Source: Enoplolaimus lenunculus (taxonomy: Eukaryota; Nematoda; Enoplea; Enoplida; Thoracostomopsidae). Taken from it: DNA of 64,000 nt. Positions 47,608 to 60,413 of this stretch are shown here, piece by piece. The position numbers and the translations under genes are program-made. Positions within the stretch are counted from its first letter, which is position 1. The number at the start of each line of letters is the position of its first letter. Under the pieces are notes generated by a model, which was not told the origin of the DNA, did not search any database, and saw nothing but the letters and a program-made list of their open reading frames with translations. The stretch lies in contig JASANG010002137.1 in NCBI GenBank assembly GCA_030248215.1, positions 62,001 through 126,000 on the forward strand. Reading direction: 5' to 3'.

Positions 47608-47765
47608 TTAACCCTTTCTGAAGCATGAATATTTTCAATTTCATGTGAGGTGCAATTTCAAGGTAAGATTCGATCCCCAGTCTCTCGTGTGGGAGGCGTT
47701 TTTGATCACCACTCAGCTATAGGAGCTTGACGCTCGAGCCCGAAGATGCTGTCACAACACTGCTC
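47608..47765 (-). mobile_element. piggyBac-type MITE with tRNA-like module, partial third copy
   Basis: On the minus strand it reads the tRNA-like segment 'ctcctatagctgagtggtg' and ends with AGAAAGGG-TTAA, matching the complete copies at 60134 and 61169. The other end is not recognisable. Confidence 0.6.
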
Positions 47766-48334
47766 AAGAGCTCACAATGTCTATGTTGGTCATATGTTGT
47801 ATTTAGTTGCTCAAAGTATACTCTATGAGTTAAAGCATTTTAATGTAAAGAACAGCCATAATAGCAGTATAAGCATATTTCTAAGCCTAAAATTCAAAAC
47901 GTAAAGAGAAGCCTAGACAAAACAGTCTGACTCTATCGAATAGATTGCAGTGTCATATGCAGTTTTTGTCAGTTGCAACAAAATGCGAGAAACGTTTACT
48001 ACAATTATGACATTGCATTAAACAGAAAATCAAACGATGTAAAGAAATCAGACGTTTAACAAAACACAATATGAACAGATTACACTAGCGAATTGTTCCC
48101 AAAAATTTGCGCTACCGGAAACAGCACCTTGCTAATCAAAATCACTTCAAATTGAGCAATTGGAAAACAAACTGGTTGATAGTCATTTACTTCGGGATTT
48201 CCGAGAAATCCGGTCGTGATTTTTTCGTAAAACTTATTGCCTGCCTTCAAACGTCACAGGTGTTCATTTGTAGTACAAAGTGCGCAAATTGTGTCTTGTT
48301 TACAAAATTGATGTGTACAGTACACCGAACAATT

Positions 48335-51300
48335 TTATACATCAAACTCTTTCTCTAAAGCTGTGAGAACTTCATCATCCACAGATCCAATTGAAGATCC
48401 TTCTGAGCCGTCTTCAACGTGTGGATTTCGCTTTCTGGAAGCAAACAGATTCTGACTTATGTCGATTTCAGACTTAAGTCAAGAAACAGGGTTAACTTTA
48501 GGGATCGAAAATTTGCATAAATTGGTAGCTTTAGGAGGTGTCAACTTTTCCACTGCAAAGCTGCCATCAAGATTAGCGCAGACTTCACCAACCATTATTT
48601 TGGTAAAATTAAAACGCCTGTTGAAAATCTACCTAAATTGGAATCAGACTTAAGTAATCTCTGCAATCCAACACCCTATCATCAGTTTAGTGATAATATT
48701 GTCACATCGGCTTCAACTACTACTGTGCCAACTTTTGATACGCAATGCAGTATTTCGTCATCGTCAGCTGGACAACCTATCGGTAAATGGTGATCGGTGA
48801 TACACACATTTGATAATGTATTATAGATTGAAGAATAAACACCGAATTGCAACTCAAACTCTTAAGAACGAGACTGCATTGAATACAGAATAGGCAGCAC
48901 ATGTACTGCTTTGCATATCATAGTGTGCATGCTTCTCGCAAGATAACGCAAATAAAAACTTGACAATGGTGGGAAATTATATACTAGATAACTGGATATT
49001 GTTCTACGCAGTCTAGGAATGTAATTGCTTACCTAAGCTTGGAGCTTATTAAGCTAAAGGATTCACCTACGTCTTTCTGAGATTCTGTACATACCATATG
49101 CGTAACAATATTCCTGATCACTGGCCATTGCGTGGAACTAGGGTGACGCTCAACGCATAGCACCACCCTATGCGTATGCAGTTAACACAATATTAGTTAC
49201 AGTATACATACTCTATGCAGAAAAATACTGATTACCCTGTTTCCGTGCTTTCGTCAGAATCACTATCAACATTACTGCCGTCCTGTTGTATGTCCACGCT
49301 TCGTTCCAAACGAATTTTTTTAGCTCGAAACGCTACTTCTGGTTCATCTACAGCACATATTCCGACGGTTTCTAAGCTTGCTGGAGAGTTAGTTCCAACC
49401 TGCCTTTTACTTGCTAAACGTTTATGTCCTAACGGTACGCTTTCATCAAGGCTTTCTTCACTGCTGCTCGACTCTGGTTTCAGTTGATTATAACATGCTA
49501 ATCTTACGCTTCTAACTGCTATAAACAAACCAAATACTTTATGCTACAATAAGCAGCAGTCAAACAGAAGAGATGCAAACGCATCTTGGTTGGCTTAGGA
49601 CAAAACAAAAAACAGCGTTTGTTTTTCTGCTATTTTAATCAATAACACACAAAATTTATTAAATTTCACGACTGGCGTTTACATATCATCGGCCACTGCT
49701 AAGTAGCTTAGTTTTGTTTTCTCTATGTTTCACACTGTTTGATATTTGGTGATTTAGAAATGAAATTATTCTCATTACACAAGTAATTTGCTGCGAATAA
49801 TCCAGAATTACAACAAAGAATTGCTAGTAGAGAAAACAAGGTTTATAATTGTGGCGGAAAAAATTTTCGTAACAGAATCCTTTGACGCTGCAGAAAATTT
49901 TTTGAGTGAAGAGGGCAAAGTTGTTCTCAGCGGGCACCCCTTCGCCCCTGGTCCTCCGCAGTTGCGGTCTATGCTAATGCCACCAAGTTTATGGCTACCT
50001 TCTGTGCTTCGGTCGCTGTCCCAACGCTCATCATCTTCATGATCTGATTCGACACTGCTACCGTCACTTTGTAGGGCTTCGTCTACTTCGGCGTCCATTT
50101 CTGTGGCTACTTCAAGTGAAAATATTCGCTTTCCAGTTTCGCTAAAAACAGAACACTAACTGTTTACATACTTGCTCATTCATCAATAGTATACTAAACA
50201 ACGGTTGCATCAAAAAAAATTTAACAAAGAAGGCGCGCCGCAGCACGCTGAGTATGTATAGTATAACCCTAACGTTGATTTTTACAATATCTAAATTAAT
50301 CAACAACTGCACCGCGCGTGCCGCATAAATATAATTAATTTTCGAAAACGACGAGCGCCGGAGTGCAACATCAAATGTTACATCAAAAAAAATTTAACAA
50401 AGAAGGCGAACCGCAACACGCTGAGTATTTATAGTATAACCCTAACGTTGCATTTTTACAATATTTAAATCAACTTCACAACTGCACCGCGCGCGCCGCA
50501 TAAATATAATTAAATTTCGAAAACGACGAGCGCCGGCGTGCAACATCGAATGTTGCATCAAAATAATTTTTAATAAAGAAGGCGTGCCGCAACACGCCGA
50601 GTATTTATAGTATAACCCTAACGTTGCATTTTTACAATATTTAAAATATCTTGCAAACCTGAATTGCGGTTCTTCTTTGAGCACACCATCATCCCCAGTG
50701 TGTTTTGGTTCCTGAGCAATTCCAGAGTCAGCCAGTGTCGAAAAAACGCTGCTTACAGTGCTGCTGCTGTTTTCGCTTTTTCCACTTTCCTCAGACTCGC
50801 GAGACTCATCGTTAGTTACGTCTGAATAATAATAGAACTTAATTCATCTCTAACAGTAGTAGAGGCAGAATATTACTTGAACACTGATTTACAATAAATT
50901 TGGTCCAAATGCTTGCGAATGAGAAAATAAGCCGATCGCTATCTTGGAGGAGATTGGCGCAACGTATTATAAAGATAATTTTACTGCTCTCAGATGGTTA
51001 TATGTTTAAAACATTTTTGGTCTCTTTAGTTTGTTGTTGGCTGTTTTGGGGCTTAAAAACGGAGAAGTGCCGGAGCTGGTGGAGGGTCGAATGTACAGAA
51101 GCAGTTCCACCCCGCTAGGCAAGACCAGTAGGTAAACGTACAACGTACACAGACATTAGCTCAATAACTTATGCATAATTATTTCTGTTGTAAAGCAAAC
51201 AGTAAATATCACTAACAAACACAATGTTGTCCATGATACGGAGGAGATCCTGTTTTGTCAATCAAATCAACGGCCGCTTTATGCCGTGAAGCTCTTCGCA

Positions 51301-54300
51301 ATGTAAATTGAGTTTCTGTAAACAAACAACCAATCAAGCGGGTGCTGCGGATGTTAATTATACAATCTTGGTGCAGCTTATATTGTATATACGACGGCAT
51401 ACTCCTAACTGTGTTGCCTTAGTTAGACTCCGCTTGCTTCTATGTAAACACAGTGAACACTCTGCGCTATCATTTCATACTTACTGCAGTTAATCTCAGT
51501 ACAATACATATTCCATCACATATAAATTTTCTACAGCAGCATTCTATTACAGCTTGAAAACGACTACGCTTCTAATCAAAAGAAACACCCAAACAATATT
51601 TTTTATACATTAAATTACACATATACGTGTTGACGACAATTATTATGAAATGTTGTGACAACCTTAATGACCAACTTTAAGCATACTACTTACCTTTTAA
51701 CCGTCTCCATTGTTCGCAACAAGCGTAAATCCAACTCGGATGTACAATCCATATCTGGTGATTTGTTGCTGCTTCGAGTCTATCCGAATTATTACTACCA
51801 TGTGATCGTCTGTTTCTATTCGCTGCTAAATATCTCCGAACTTCATTAACTTTGTCGGTTCCGTTCTTAGCCGCAACCAGGTGAGTAGTTACATGACTGG
51901 CATAGGCGGAACCAGTTTCATTCTGATGCAGTACTCCTGGTTTGGTGATGGGCTTGGTATTACAAATCTTGCTTTGAGTAGCTGAAAACGCAGTAGATGG
52001 TAATTTAAGCTCATCATGAATGACTGCACCAAATGCCTTCGCAATCACAACAATAGGAACCGTATCAGGCCTAGCCCGATGTGGGACAACACCGGAGAAA
52101 CATACACGTACTCCTTTGAGAACTTTACGGCGAACATAGGGTACGACTAGTTTTAGATCTGGGATACTAATTTTGTTAGGGATGGCTTTTGTTGTCGCAA
52201 AGGTTTTCAAACCAGAATTGCTTATCTCCTCTTCTGTTGGCACTTTATTACTAACCTCGATCTTTTCACCCCCGTGTTCTTGTTCTGTTTCCACAACAGA
52301 AGACAAATTTGCAGTTGCCCTACGAAAGTTACCACCGCTCGATATTTCTTTTCGTGTAACGGCACGAGAAGGGTTTTCGTCATCAGATTGAAGTTGCATC
52401 TTGTCATAAATTTGATAAAACGCTTTATGTATCCTTTTGAGAATAATTTCCAAACTATCTAGGTAATTATCTCGATCAATAATTGCGGACGTTGGCTCAC
52501 TTCCAGTTGTTGCATCAGAAGCTTCTGCCAGTTGATCTTGCGTCTTATTTTGGCTGTTATTTTCTTCAGAAATGGATTCAACTCGAATATGATAATCTAC
52601 TGATGGTTGTTCATAGCTTGTACTAGGCTCAGGCTCAATTATACAAGTATCTTTAGAAAGCAAGGAACTACCAGATGTACTCTGAAATACTTTGCTGACA
52701 ACTGAGTCGGATAAAGGTTCATTCTTTTTGACACCAACAGAAACACCAGCTTCTCCATTCGCAGCATCTTTATCTCTGTCGATATTGCTGCCGCGCAAGT
52801 TATTCTCAGAGGAGCTATTGTTGGTTGCACCCATTTTATCACAGTCCAGTGGTTTTTCTACATCTTCTACAAGCCGATCTTTGCCACTGACAGCATCTGC
52901 GTCGTGTTTAGACTCCTGTTGCTCTATAGACCTGCTGTTTGGTTCATCCTTAACAAAGAAAAAAATTAGCAATATTAACAGCAATAAATAACACTTGCAC
53001 CTGAGTAATTAACTACCACTCCACAGAAGTAACTAAAAGTATAGCTAAATGGCAACATGAGCATCAGTTCCATACTTGTATAAATGTCGTACACGTTATT
53101 ATTTATTACGGACAAACTGCACCATAACTTGTATCATGTTTGTTTTGTTTGTTTTCTTTTTCCTTCTCACGTGTTAAAATACGTGGCACGTAATTTTAAC
53201 TTGGCGCATGTAAAATTGTTTGACATCAACCTATCTAATGCGTCAATGTGCTAACTCATAAACAAGATTTCAACGTTTTGGTAAAAAGTTACAGACAGGG
53301 TGCAACTGCAGGCCTGCCTACAGCTCCAACTTCAGAAGAAAATCGACCTGCAACTCCGGCTCCGGTATTTTTCAACTCCGGATGCACACTGGCTATTGTA
53401 CGATGTCAGATTAACAACACTTACCGATTGCGGATCATCGCTACCCGATGTATCTGCAACTGGAGCAGGAGATGATGCACAATAAGGTATATGTTGATCT
53501 TCGGGTTTTATAATGCCTCCAGGAGCATTTATGTCACCAACATCTTTCCAAAAACGATACGGCTGCAAAAATAACAATCAAAGCTATAAATAATGTATCC
53601 CGTATGTCGGACATACTTATTTTTTAATCAATCGGTTTTGCAGATTTATAAACAATTTACTCACTTTACTCGCACTCAGAAAGCATTTAGGTTGCTTGCA
53701 ACAGTAATAATTATTGAAATACAGTGTAAAAACTCCAAATTTAGGGTTAACCAATTATGCAAATTAACCTGTAGCTAATAAACGGTTTTAAATTTTAAAA
53801 CTCCAATGCTTGGTTAACACCCCAGGATAATAAGCGTTCAAACAAAAGTTTTTCGAAATCGGTTCAGCAGTTCCTAGAATTTTTCGGGTGGAGAGACGGA
53901 CAGACGGACTGACACCCACCTTTCGATCCCCGAGTACAAAACATAAAACGCTACGAGAAACTCCAAGCTTCGCTCAATTAATGAAATACAGTAAAAAACT
54001 TTAATTTAGGTTAGCCTGTAGATAACAAACGGCAAAAAATTTTAAAACCACAATGCGAGGTTACCACAAGGTAGAAAGTTTATCGCAAGCGGTCCAACGG
54101 TTCCTGAGATTCTTTTGGAAAGGAAAGGCGAACGGACATCCACCTTTTGACAGCCGAGTACAAAACAATAAAGCGCTTCGCGAAACTTCGAGCTCTGCTT
54201 GGAGTTTCGCTTCGATCAGTTACAGCAGCAAGAATTGCTACAAAACGTCTAATACAACATACATACCTTGACCCGAACTAAATTCGGTGCATGACTCCAT

Positions 54301-57300
54301 ACATCTTCTCTGTCGTCGATGATACACACTAAATTATCTCCATGTGGAAACAAAGCCCTAAAAATAAACAACTTCCAATATAAAACTTATTGCGCGTGTT
54401 ACGATGTTTCCATGGTCTTTTATTCAACTACTAAAGCAGTTTACAACTAAATTTAGCAAAGTCACGATGCATTTGCAGCAAAACAACACTGTTTGCTCGT
54501 TGATCAATAATATGCTCTATCTCTTTGAAAAATATGTAGTATTTTTAAATCACCGGCGATTTTAACAATCTAAGCCAGTTTATATATTAAACGAAACAGA
54601 ACGAACGATAACAATTCAACGACACATCATGTCATTGAAATCGTGAGATTGAGACAGAACAAGTCAGCAACTACTGGGGGAGAAAGCACGGTCCCTCATG
54701 ACCACAAATTTTCTCACAGCAGAAAAAAATTAATATAAGAAAATTTGTTCTTACCTTCTAAATAACATTGCACCCTATATTAATTAACAATTATTCTTGG
54801 TTGTAAGCCTGCTAAACAATCTTTTGCTCTGACGATAAATGCAAAACTATCCTCACTTCAAATTGGCTGTTTTCGTGTTTGGATCAAAACATTCATCCCT
54901 GGACAATATACGATGACCGAAATATTTTCCTGATAGATCGAGAATTTTTGCAATTCGATGCGCGTACCATCTCGCTCCAAATGTGCAAATGTGCATTTCA
55001 TAATGCTGCGACATCTAAATAATTAAATGACTTTAACAGCACACGTTCCGTTAAATTGTTGAACTTATATCTTGAAATTTTCTGTGCACCGTGAAAACTC
55101 GTGATAAAAAATAAAGAAAAATTTCTCAATATAAAACCAGTAATGCCGAGTTCACTTAGCATTGAAAAGAAACAAAATTTCACACTTCCAAACCAACCAT
55201 TAATCTGCAGAGGGATATAAATTACATTGAAGAAACTCAGTAATATGGCGATTGTTTAACTTCATATTTCTCAAGACCTTCAACTAATACTCTGTATAAC
55301 TTGTCAACCTGTAAATTATTATGCCATTAATAAGCAGTCGTAATGGGATTACATATATTGAGCGATAAAATCCCTAAATTTGTCTCGTCAATTAAGCAAA
55401 TATACAAATTAGCTATTAGCTAACAATTCATTTATCGGTGTTGGAGGTTTGTAAACAATTTGTTCAGATTCCTCGCACGCGAATACCTTTTATTGCTGAA
55501 CAGATTACGCTAATATGCAAATTAACTATTAGCTAACTTTTTCAATTATCGCTTATGGAGGTTTGTAAGCCATTTATTTAGATTTCTCGTACCCAAAAAC
55601 TTTTATTACTGAAATTTGATTGCTTGTAGTCCTAATCATTGGTGAAATTCAGAAAAAAGTCCTAATTTAGGCTTAACCAATTATGCAAATTAGCATGTAG
55701 TTACTGAACGGCTTGAAATTTTAAAACCACAATTCGAGGTTAACACCCTAGGATAATAATCTTTCAAACAAAAAAAGTTTATCAAAATCGGTTCAGCTGT
55801 TCCTCTGTTCCTGAAATTCATTTCCGATGGACGGGCAGACGGACGGACATCCACCTATCGACCCCCAAATACAAAACATAAAACGCTTCGCGAAATTCCG
55901 CGGAGTTTCCCTTCGCTCAAAAAGTAGCATATCTTTACACAACTCCAACATACCTTGTCAAGAAACTCACGAGTGTGAGGTCTGAGTTTTACGTAATACT
56001 TGTACTGCTGGCAAATGTCACTAAACTCGTAAACATCCTGAAGAGAGAAAACAATACCATTTAAAAGCAATTCAGAACTCTTCTGGTGCAAGCAAAGTCC
56101 AGGAGCGAGCAAACGTTTTCATTAATCTATCAACGGATTTGTGCGGCAATTTTATACGTTTTAGAATTTTCGAATGGCATGTGCCAGTCCGCGATAGTTT
56201 GAAAATCTATACACCACAATGAGCAAGCGACCTCACATAAAATCAGCAAAACCCAAATGCAAACTAAACATATTAGTTAGTTACCAAGTAGTACCTCGGT
56301 CATTTTACTAAGTGGCCGCTGCACAGTCGTGTGAATGAGTGTTTGATCAAGGTCGACAAGTAAAGCCAGTTTACGCAACCTGATTAATCGTTCTTGGTCC
56401 GACTTTCCCATGTCTTTTGCCGCCTGAAAATTTCGTAACGTTTCACAGAGGACCGAAACAATGTTATAAAACAGGCGTCTTCGTAGCAAAAATTGCACTA
56501 GTGAATTTTCGCTGAGTCGCAAAGGGTGCAGCAATACAAAGCTCAATAGGCAATCAATTCTATGTTCACTGATTCGCAACGCAACACACTACGCTATATA
56601 CGCAATACAAAAACCGAATCACTTGCGGCCCACGTTTTCAGAAACTAGCAACATTTCGCAATAAGCGTCAACGCACTTAAATTTTGCGCCATAATATAGA
56701 CGTTACCTTTGGACAAACAAGAAGTTCGGGAATATTGTGTACAACAGCCACCATTGCGTTTGTGGGCACAGCACGCTCACCTGGATAACCATTACGCCTG
56801 AAAAATACATTACATGATTGAAAATACAATAATGCATCATTAACCTCGATTAAAGATCTTACCCAAGACTTGAGTCAAACATACACCTTATGCATACTTG
56901 ACGAGAGGAAAGTTTAAGTACGATGCTGTTTTTCACTTTTCTAGCAGTATATATATGTTAAGTTTGGAAAATTACATTTAGTAAAAATGATTAATACCGA
57001 GAACTCGTTCCGTGTGGGCAATCAAAATGTTAGTTCGGTATCTTAAATATCCTGTAGAAATCAACATAATGCATTGCAACGCGTAATACAGATGTACATC
57101 ATACATTTCAATTAGCGTTCTATCACAGCTTATGAAACTAAACTTGATGTACTTAAAAACAATAAAACTATATACGTACAATTCGTAACCCTTATTGCAC
57201 AGTTTTTGCTTTGAAATCAATCCTATAAACTCATGTCACCTTACATGCGCAAGTCCTTGCCGCACACCGCACACATGTCTTTCATAATAACAGGATGATC

Positions 57301-57318
57301 ACAAGCTTCATCAGCCAT
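48335..57318 (-). CDS. CTDP1: CTDP1/FCP1 homologue, RNA polymerase II CTD phosphatase, 13 exons
   Basis: Exons: 57318-57245, 56797-56707, 56423-56295, 56037-55954, 55005-54857, 54357-54267, 53562-53425, 52948-51694, 51315-51223, 50821-50659, 50141-49999, 49518-49236, 48434-48335; all phases agree (930 residues; human 961). FCP1 removes phosphate from the pol II C-terminal repeat in the nucleus, recycling the enzyme. Seen: DHPVIMKDMCAVCGKDL at the N-terminus; catalytic DLDQT (Asp79, Asp81) of the DxDxT phosphatases; RPHTREFLDK, CTFGARWYAHRIA, GHRILSRDECFDP and IIDDREDVW; LEIILKRIHKAFYQIY; a BRCT domain ending WIVHPSWIYACCEQW (about 520-670); acidic stretches; and a basic RKRNPHVED followed by a C-terminal acidic helix ending TALEKEFDV, equivalent to the human TFIIF RAP74-binding tail. 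The ATG at 57318 has a good context (aaaATGg), but the biotinyl-lipoyl-like segment at the human N-terminus was not found, so a further 5' exon is likely. Confidence 0.93.
50208..50646. repeat. Tandem repeat, 2.5 units of about 174 bp
   Basis: Unit starts at 50208, 50381 and 50556 ('catcaaaa.aaatttaa.aaagaaggcg'), spaced 173 and 175 bp; the third unit stops after about 90 bp. Units share 'tatagtataaccctaacgtt' and 'aaaacgacgagcgccgg'. Fills most of CTDP1 intron 10 and ends about 12 bp from the donor of exon 10 (50659). Confidence 0.9.
53297..53395. repeat. hAT-like MITE fragment
   Basis: 'cagggtgcaactgcagg' followed by alternating 'caactccggctccgg' units and 'ggatgcacactg'. No target duplication visible. 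In CTDP1 intron 7, just beside the donor of exon 7. Confidence 0.5.
53700..54220 (-). repeat. Two tandem copies of the element seen at 25375
   Basis: Each unit of about 240-280 bp runs from 'acggttttaaattttaaaac' through 'cggttcagcagttcctag' and 'gacggacagacgg' to 'cgctacgagaaactccaagc'. Reverse orientation relative to 25375-26340. In CTDP1 intron 6. Confidence 0.65.
55340..55925 (-). repeat. Element of the 25375 type with tandem subunits
   Basis: Carries 'ttgtaaacaatttgttcagattcctcgcac', here given only in outline, in about two minisatellite units, then 'aaaatcggttcagctgttcc', 'gacgggcagacggacgg' and 'gcgaaattccgcggagttt'. In CTDP1 intron 4, ending near the donor of exon 4. Confidence 0.65.
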
Positions 57319-57400
57319 TTTGTTAAATACTTAGCTAAAAAAGTCCAAAAATCAAAATGTGACAAAGAGAACTATACGCATTTCATGTCTGTCTGCACAC

Positions 57401-57711
57401 CAGGGTGGCAACTCCGATTCGGTTGTGAAAAAGCCGAATCCCACAGCCGAATCGAACAATGTTGGGCAAGTTTTTATTGTTAAGCAATAAAAAATTTTAA
57501 ATAACTTGTTATATAAATCAATATTTTTGTTTTAGGTCACAAATCTCAGAACTGAGGTCAGGCACGTATTCTGATCAAATAACAGATACATCTGAAATTT
57601 GCAATATGAAATGTTCGGATTCTGTTTCGGATTCGGCAAATTAGCAATGGATTCAGATTGTTCAAATCGTAAATTCGGATTTGTTCAAATCGTGGATTCG
57701 GTGACACCCAT
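57401..57711. mobile_element. hAT-type MITE, family C
   Basis: 311 bp. Begins CAGGGTGGCAACTCCGATTC and ends 'attcggtgacaccca'. Flanks CTGCACAC and CCGCACAC agree at 7 of 8 positions. Lies directly upstream of the first recognised CTDP1 exon, so it may be in a 5' intron or the promoter region. Confidence 0.75.
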
Positions 57712-58546
57712 CCGCACACACTTTTCATAAATCTCGTCCCACAGCTGTCTGTCGTTTAGCAGCGAACGCAATGGGCAAGCGGGTATTACTGAACCGAGTG
57801 AAATAATTTAAATGCAAGCCAAATAATACGACAGCCATTAACAAGCATTCTGGATGTAAATATTTTATATCATCTCGTATTTTCCTAGCGCACAAGCATA
57901 TTTGTAGCAGAATTAATACACCAACTTTAGTTTTACGGTTATAAGCCTTATTCTCTTCTAACCGACGTGGCCTTTATCTTACACAAAATAGTATATTCAA
58001 ATTTAAAAAACACATGCTTGAAACGTGAAAACTTATGTTAAACAAGGTCGCTGTGAATATTATTTTCAAATAATGAAATTGACAAAGCAGATTGCATTTT
58101 GCTGTTATTTTTAGTACAAAGTCACGTAAAGATGCAACCCTTGTTACTTATTTCACTACTAAAATTGCACAAGGTATGTACTGGAGCCATGAATTAATAT
58201 TATTCAAGTCAGACCTACGGCAGTACGTTGATTGACAATCAACATCGGTAAAATAAAGGAACATCGTATGTATTATAATGAACAACTTCTATAAGTATGG
58301 TAGGGCAGAAGCAAAGATTAGCATCGACGTCGTGTAGAAAATCGAGATCCGACTTTGGTATAACTGTTGGCAAAGCGGCCCATGTAAAGATCAGGAGCGG
58401 AACGTTTTTTCACCTCCAGTTAGTTGTGGTTTCAGCCACGACAACATTTGTTCAGCTCCAGAACCAAAGCACTGGAAAAAATGGTGAGTCAAATTGATTC
58501 TCTTCGAAATAAGCTCTGCGGGACTACACAAACTGAGTCAGACTCG
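57712..58546. other. Region upstream of CTDP1, no gene called
   Basis: A short minus-strand stretch near 57720-57800 reads LLNDRQLWDEIYEKC but lacks clean splice sites and does not match FCP1. A plus-strand frame at 58297-58485 ends at a good GT donor (GTGAGT), yet its translation resembles nothing I know. Either could be a missed exon. Confidence 0.3.
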
Positions 58547-59601
58547 TTATAACCGGGGTAGGCGGGACACGGTTTGTCCCAAGTTGATTCGACGTCAACG
58601 TTAAAATTCGAGCAATCATATCGGGCGAAGAGACAAAACTCGAATGTCATATAACATTTGGTTACAAACAACCGCTCTCAAAAGATCAATGTGTACAAGA
58701 GACGGTATGTCACGTGATACTAACGGACATTTATGCGAATATGATTATGATATTCCAAAATTACAACGAATATCATATGATATTCAGCGGGACAGCGTAA
58801 TCTTCGGTTGCTAATATATTAATGGAAAGTCGGACGGCAGAGGCACAGATGCGCTTAAAATACCAAATACACGTCTGCACATCCATTTCCGACACAAAAT
58901 CGATTAAAAAAAGTGTCATAATTCAAAAATTGAAATTTCAAATTGTAGTATCATATGATATGCAACAGGACAATTTGGGTATGTTACCTCAAGTATGCAG
59001 ACATTTGAAAATATATCATATGATATTCGCGGACAATACGTCGAATATCATGTGATATATATTGAAGGACAAAGGTGACCTACACATGATGATAGCAGAG
59101 AAATACTGCATTGACCAGAATAAGAGGGGGAGTGGTAATGAAAGGGGAGGTCGCCATTTTGAGTCCGAATGAATTGGAGTCCGTATCCCTATAAGAGTCC
59201 ATAACCTAATTGTAGTGCATAAATGACTCCATGACCTAAAAGTTGTGTTCGAAACTTTAAATAGCGCACTTAAATTTGGAAAGTAACATTGCAAAGTATA
59301 ACCTTGCATTATCGCTCATGCTTTTGATACATGGCACAAAAACGTTTACTTCAACGAATAGTTGCAATACCAGACATATCAGTAACGAAGGGTGGCGGAG
59401 GGCGGGATGAAAATAAATAACAGTCCGTAACCGAATAACAAGGGGGGTGCCCTATGGAGAGGCCAAATAATTATGAGTCCCCCCCTTATTCGGGTGACTA
59501 CAGTTCGACTTTTTGAATATGATATGGAGTCTGTTAGCAGATAAAATCTCACCCAATAGGCTAATAGGGGCAAAACGTGTCCCAAGTTGCCCCGGTTATA
59601 A
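58547..59601. mobile_element. Long element with TTATAACCGGGG inverted ends, containing repeat family D
   Basis: The left end TTATAACCGGGG is matched by the inverse at 59590-59601, and both ends also carry GGGACAC or its inverse. The interior has four copies of the palindrome ATCATATGATAT or close variants (58769, 58950, 59017, 59048), and a reversed copy of family D at 59155-59495. No open frame of useful length. Class unknown. Confidence 0.55.
59155..59495 (-). repeat. Interspersed repeat family D, reverse copy
   Basis: Matches 7940-8300 on the opposite strand ('ccagacatatcagtaacgaa', 'aacagtccgtaaccgaat'). Lies inside the element at 58547-59601. Confidence 0.55.
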
Positions 59602-60133
59602 CGTGAAAACCGCATGAGTCACATTCCACTCACTGAGTCGTACGTTTGACTCTGGCGGAGTCGAATTTGATTATTTGTAGTCTCGTAGAGCCTATTTCGG
59701 ACATTCAATTTGATCCGCCACTTATTACAGTGTAGTTCCGCCACGGACAGTTATTTGCAATTCACCCCAGAGCCGTTGTGTTTACACTCTTTTATGCAAA
59801 GCTGACTTGCTCCGAAGCATTTTTGTTCTTTGCCATGCCTGCTAATCTTTTTCTATATTTAACAGTAGGTATATGCCAGGGTCTGAGTAGTGCCTGATTC
59901 TGATTAGGAATATTATCTGATCTCACCGTCTTACCTCTTCATTCTGGTCACTACAAAAAAGTGTAGAAATGATTTACCAAATATCTTTATCCGAGGAAAA
60001 ATATTGAAACGGTTGAAAAAAGCCCATTAAAAATTCGCCATGTAAAAATTCACAGCTCGAACAAAGCTTAAGGTCACATGAATCAAAACTTTATTTCGCA
60101 ATAGAAAATGTACAAAAAATCGTCATATATTAA

Positions 60134-60393
60134 CCCCTTCTCACATTGAGTTGTCTATAGGCAACTCAGCGCAGTGTATATACGTTAAATAGTATATATC
60201 GCACCGTGTTTAATTGCAACACGTATACATAGTACTAAATCACCACAAGACGTGAGAGCCCCCTCGGGCTTGAGCGTCAAGCTCCTATAGCTGAGTGGTG
60301 ATGGTATACGCCTCCCACTCCAGTCACTTGAGTTCGAATCCTAGCATAAAAGTATGTCTCAGGGGAAATAGAAAATATTCATGTGAGAAAGGG
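60134..60393 (+). mobile_element. piggyBac-type MITE with internal tRNA-like module, copy 1
   Basis: 260 bp between TTAA sites at 60130-60133 and 60394-60397. Inverted ends CCCCTTCTCACAT and ATGTGAGAAAGGG match with one change. At about 60280-60355 lies a tRNA-like stretch with A-box TAGCTGAGTGGTGATGG and B-box GAGTTCGAATCC. TTAA duplication with CCC termini is the piggyBac signature. Confidence 0.88.
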
Positions 60394-60413
60394 TTAATCT
60401 TTATAACACAAGC

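Noticed and set aside
50208-50646. CRISPR-like array
   Set aside because: The units are 174 bp with no short repeat/spacer structure and lie in an animal intron; this is an ordinary tandem repeat.
57720-57800. Missing first exon of CTDP1
   Set aside because: The minus-strand reading (LLNDRQLWDEIYEKC) does not resemble the FCP1 N-terminus and has no clean acceptor and donor pair in the needed phase.
60280-60355. A working tRNA gene
   Set aside because: The acceptor and anticodon stems do not form properly, and the segment recurs inside two transposon copies; it is a tRNA-like module.
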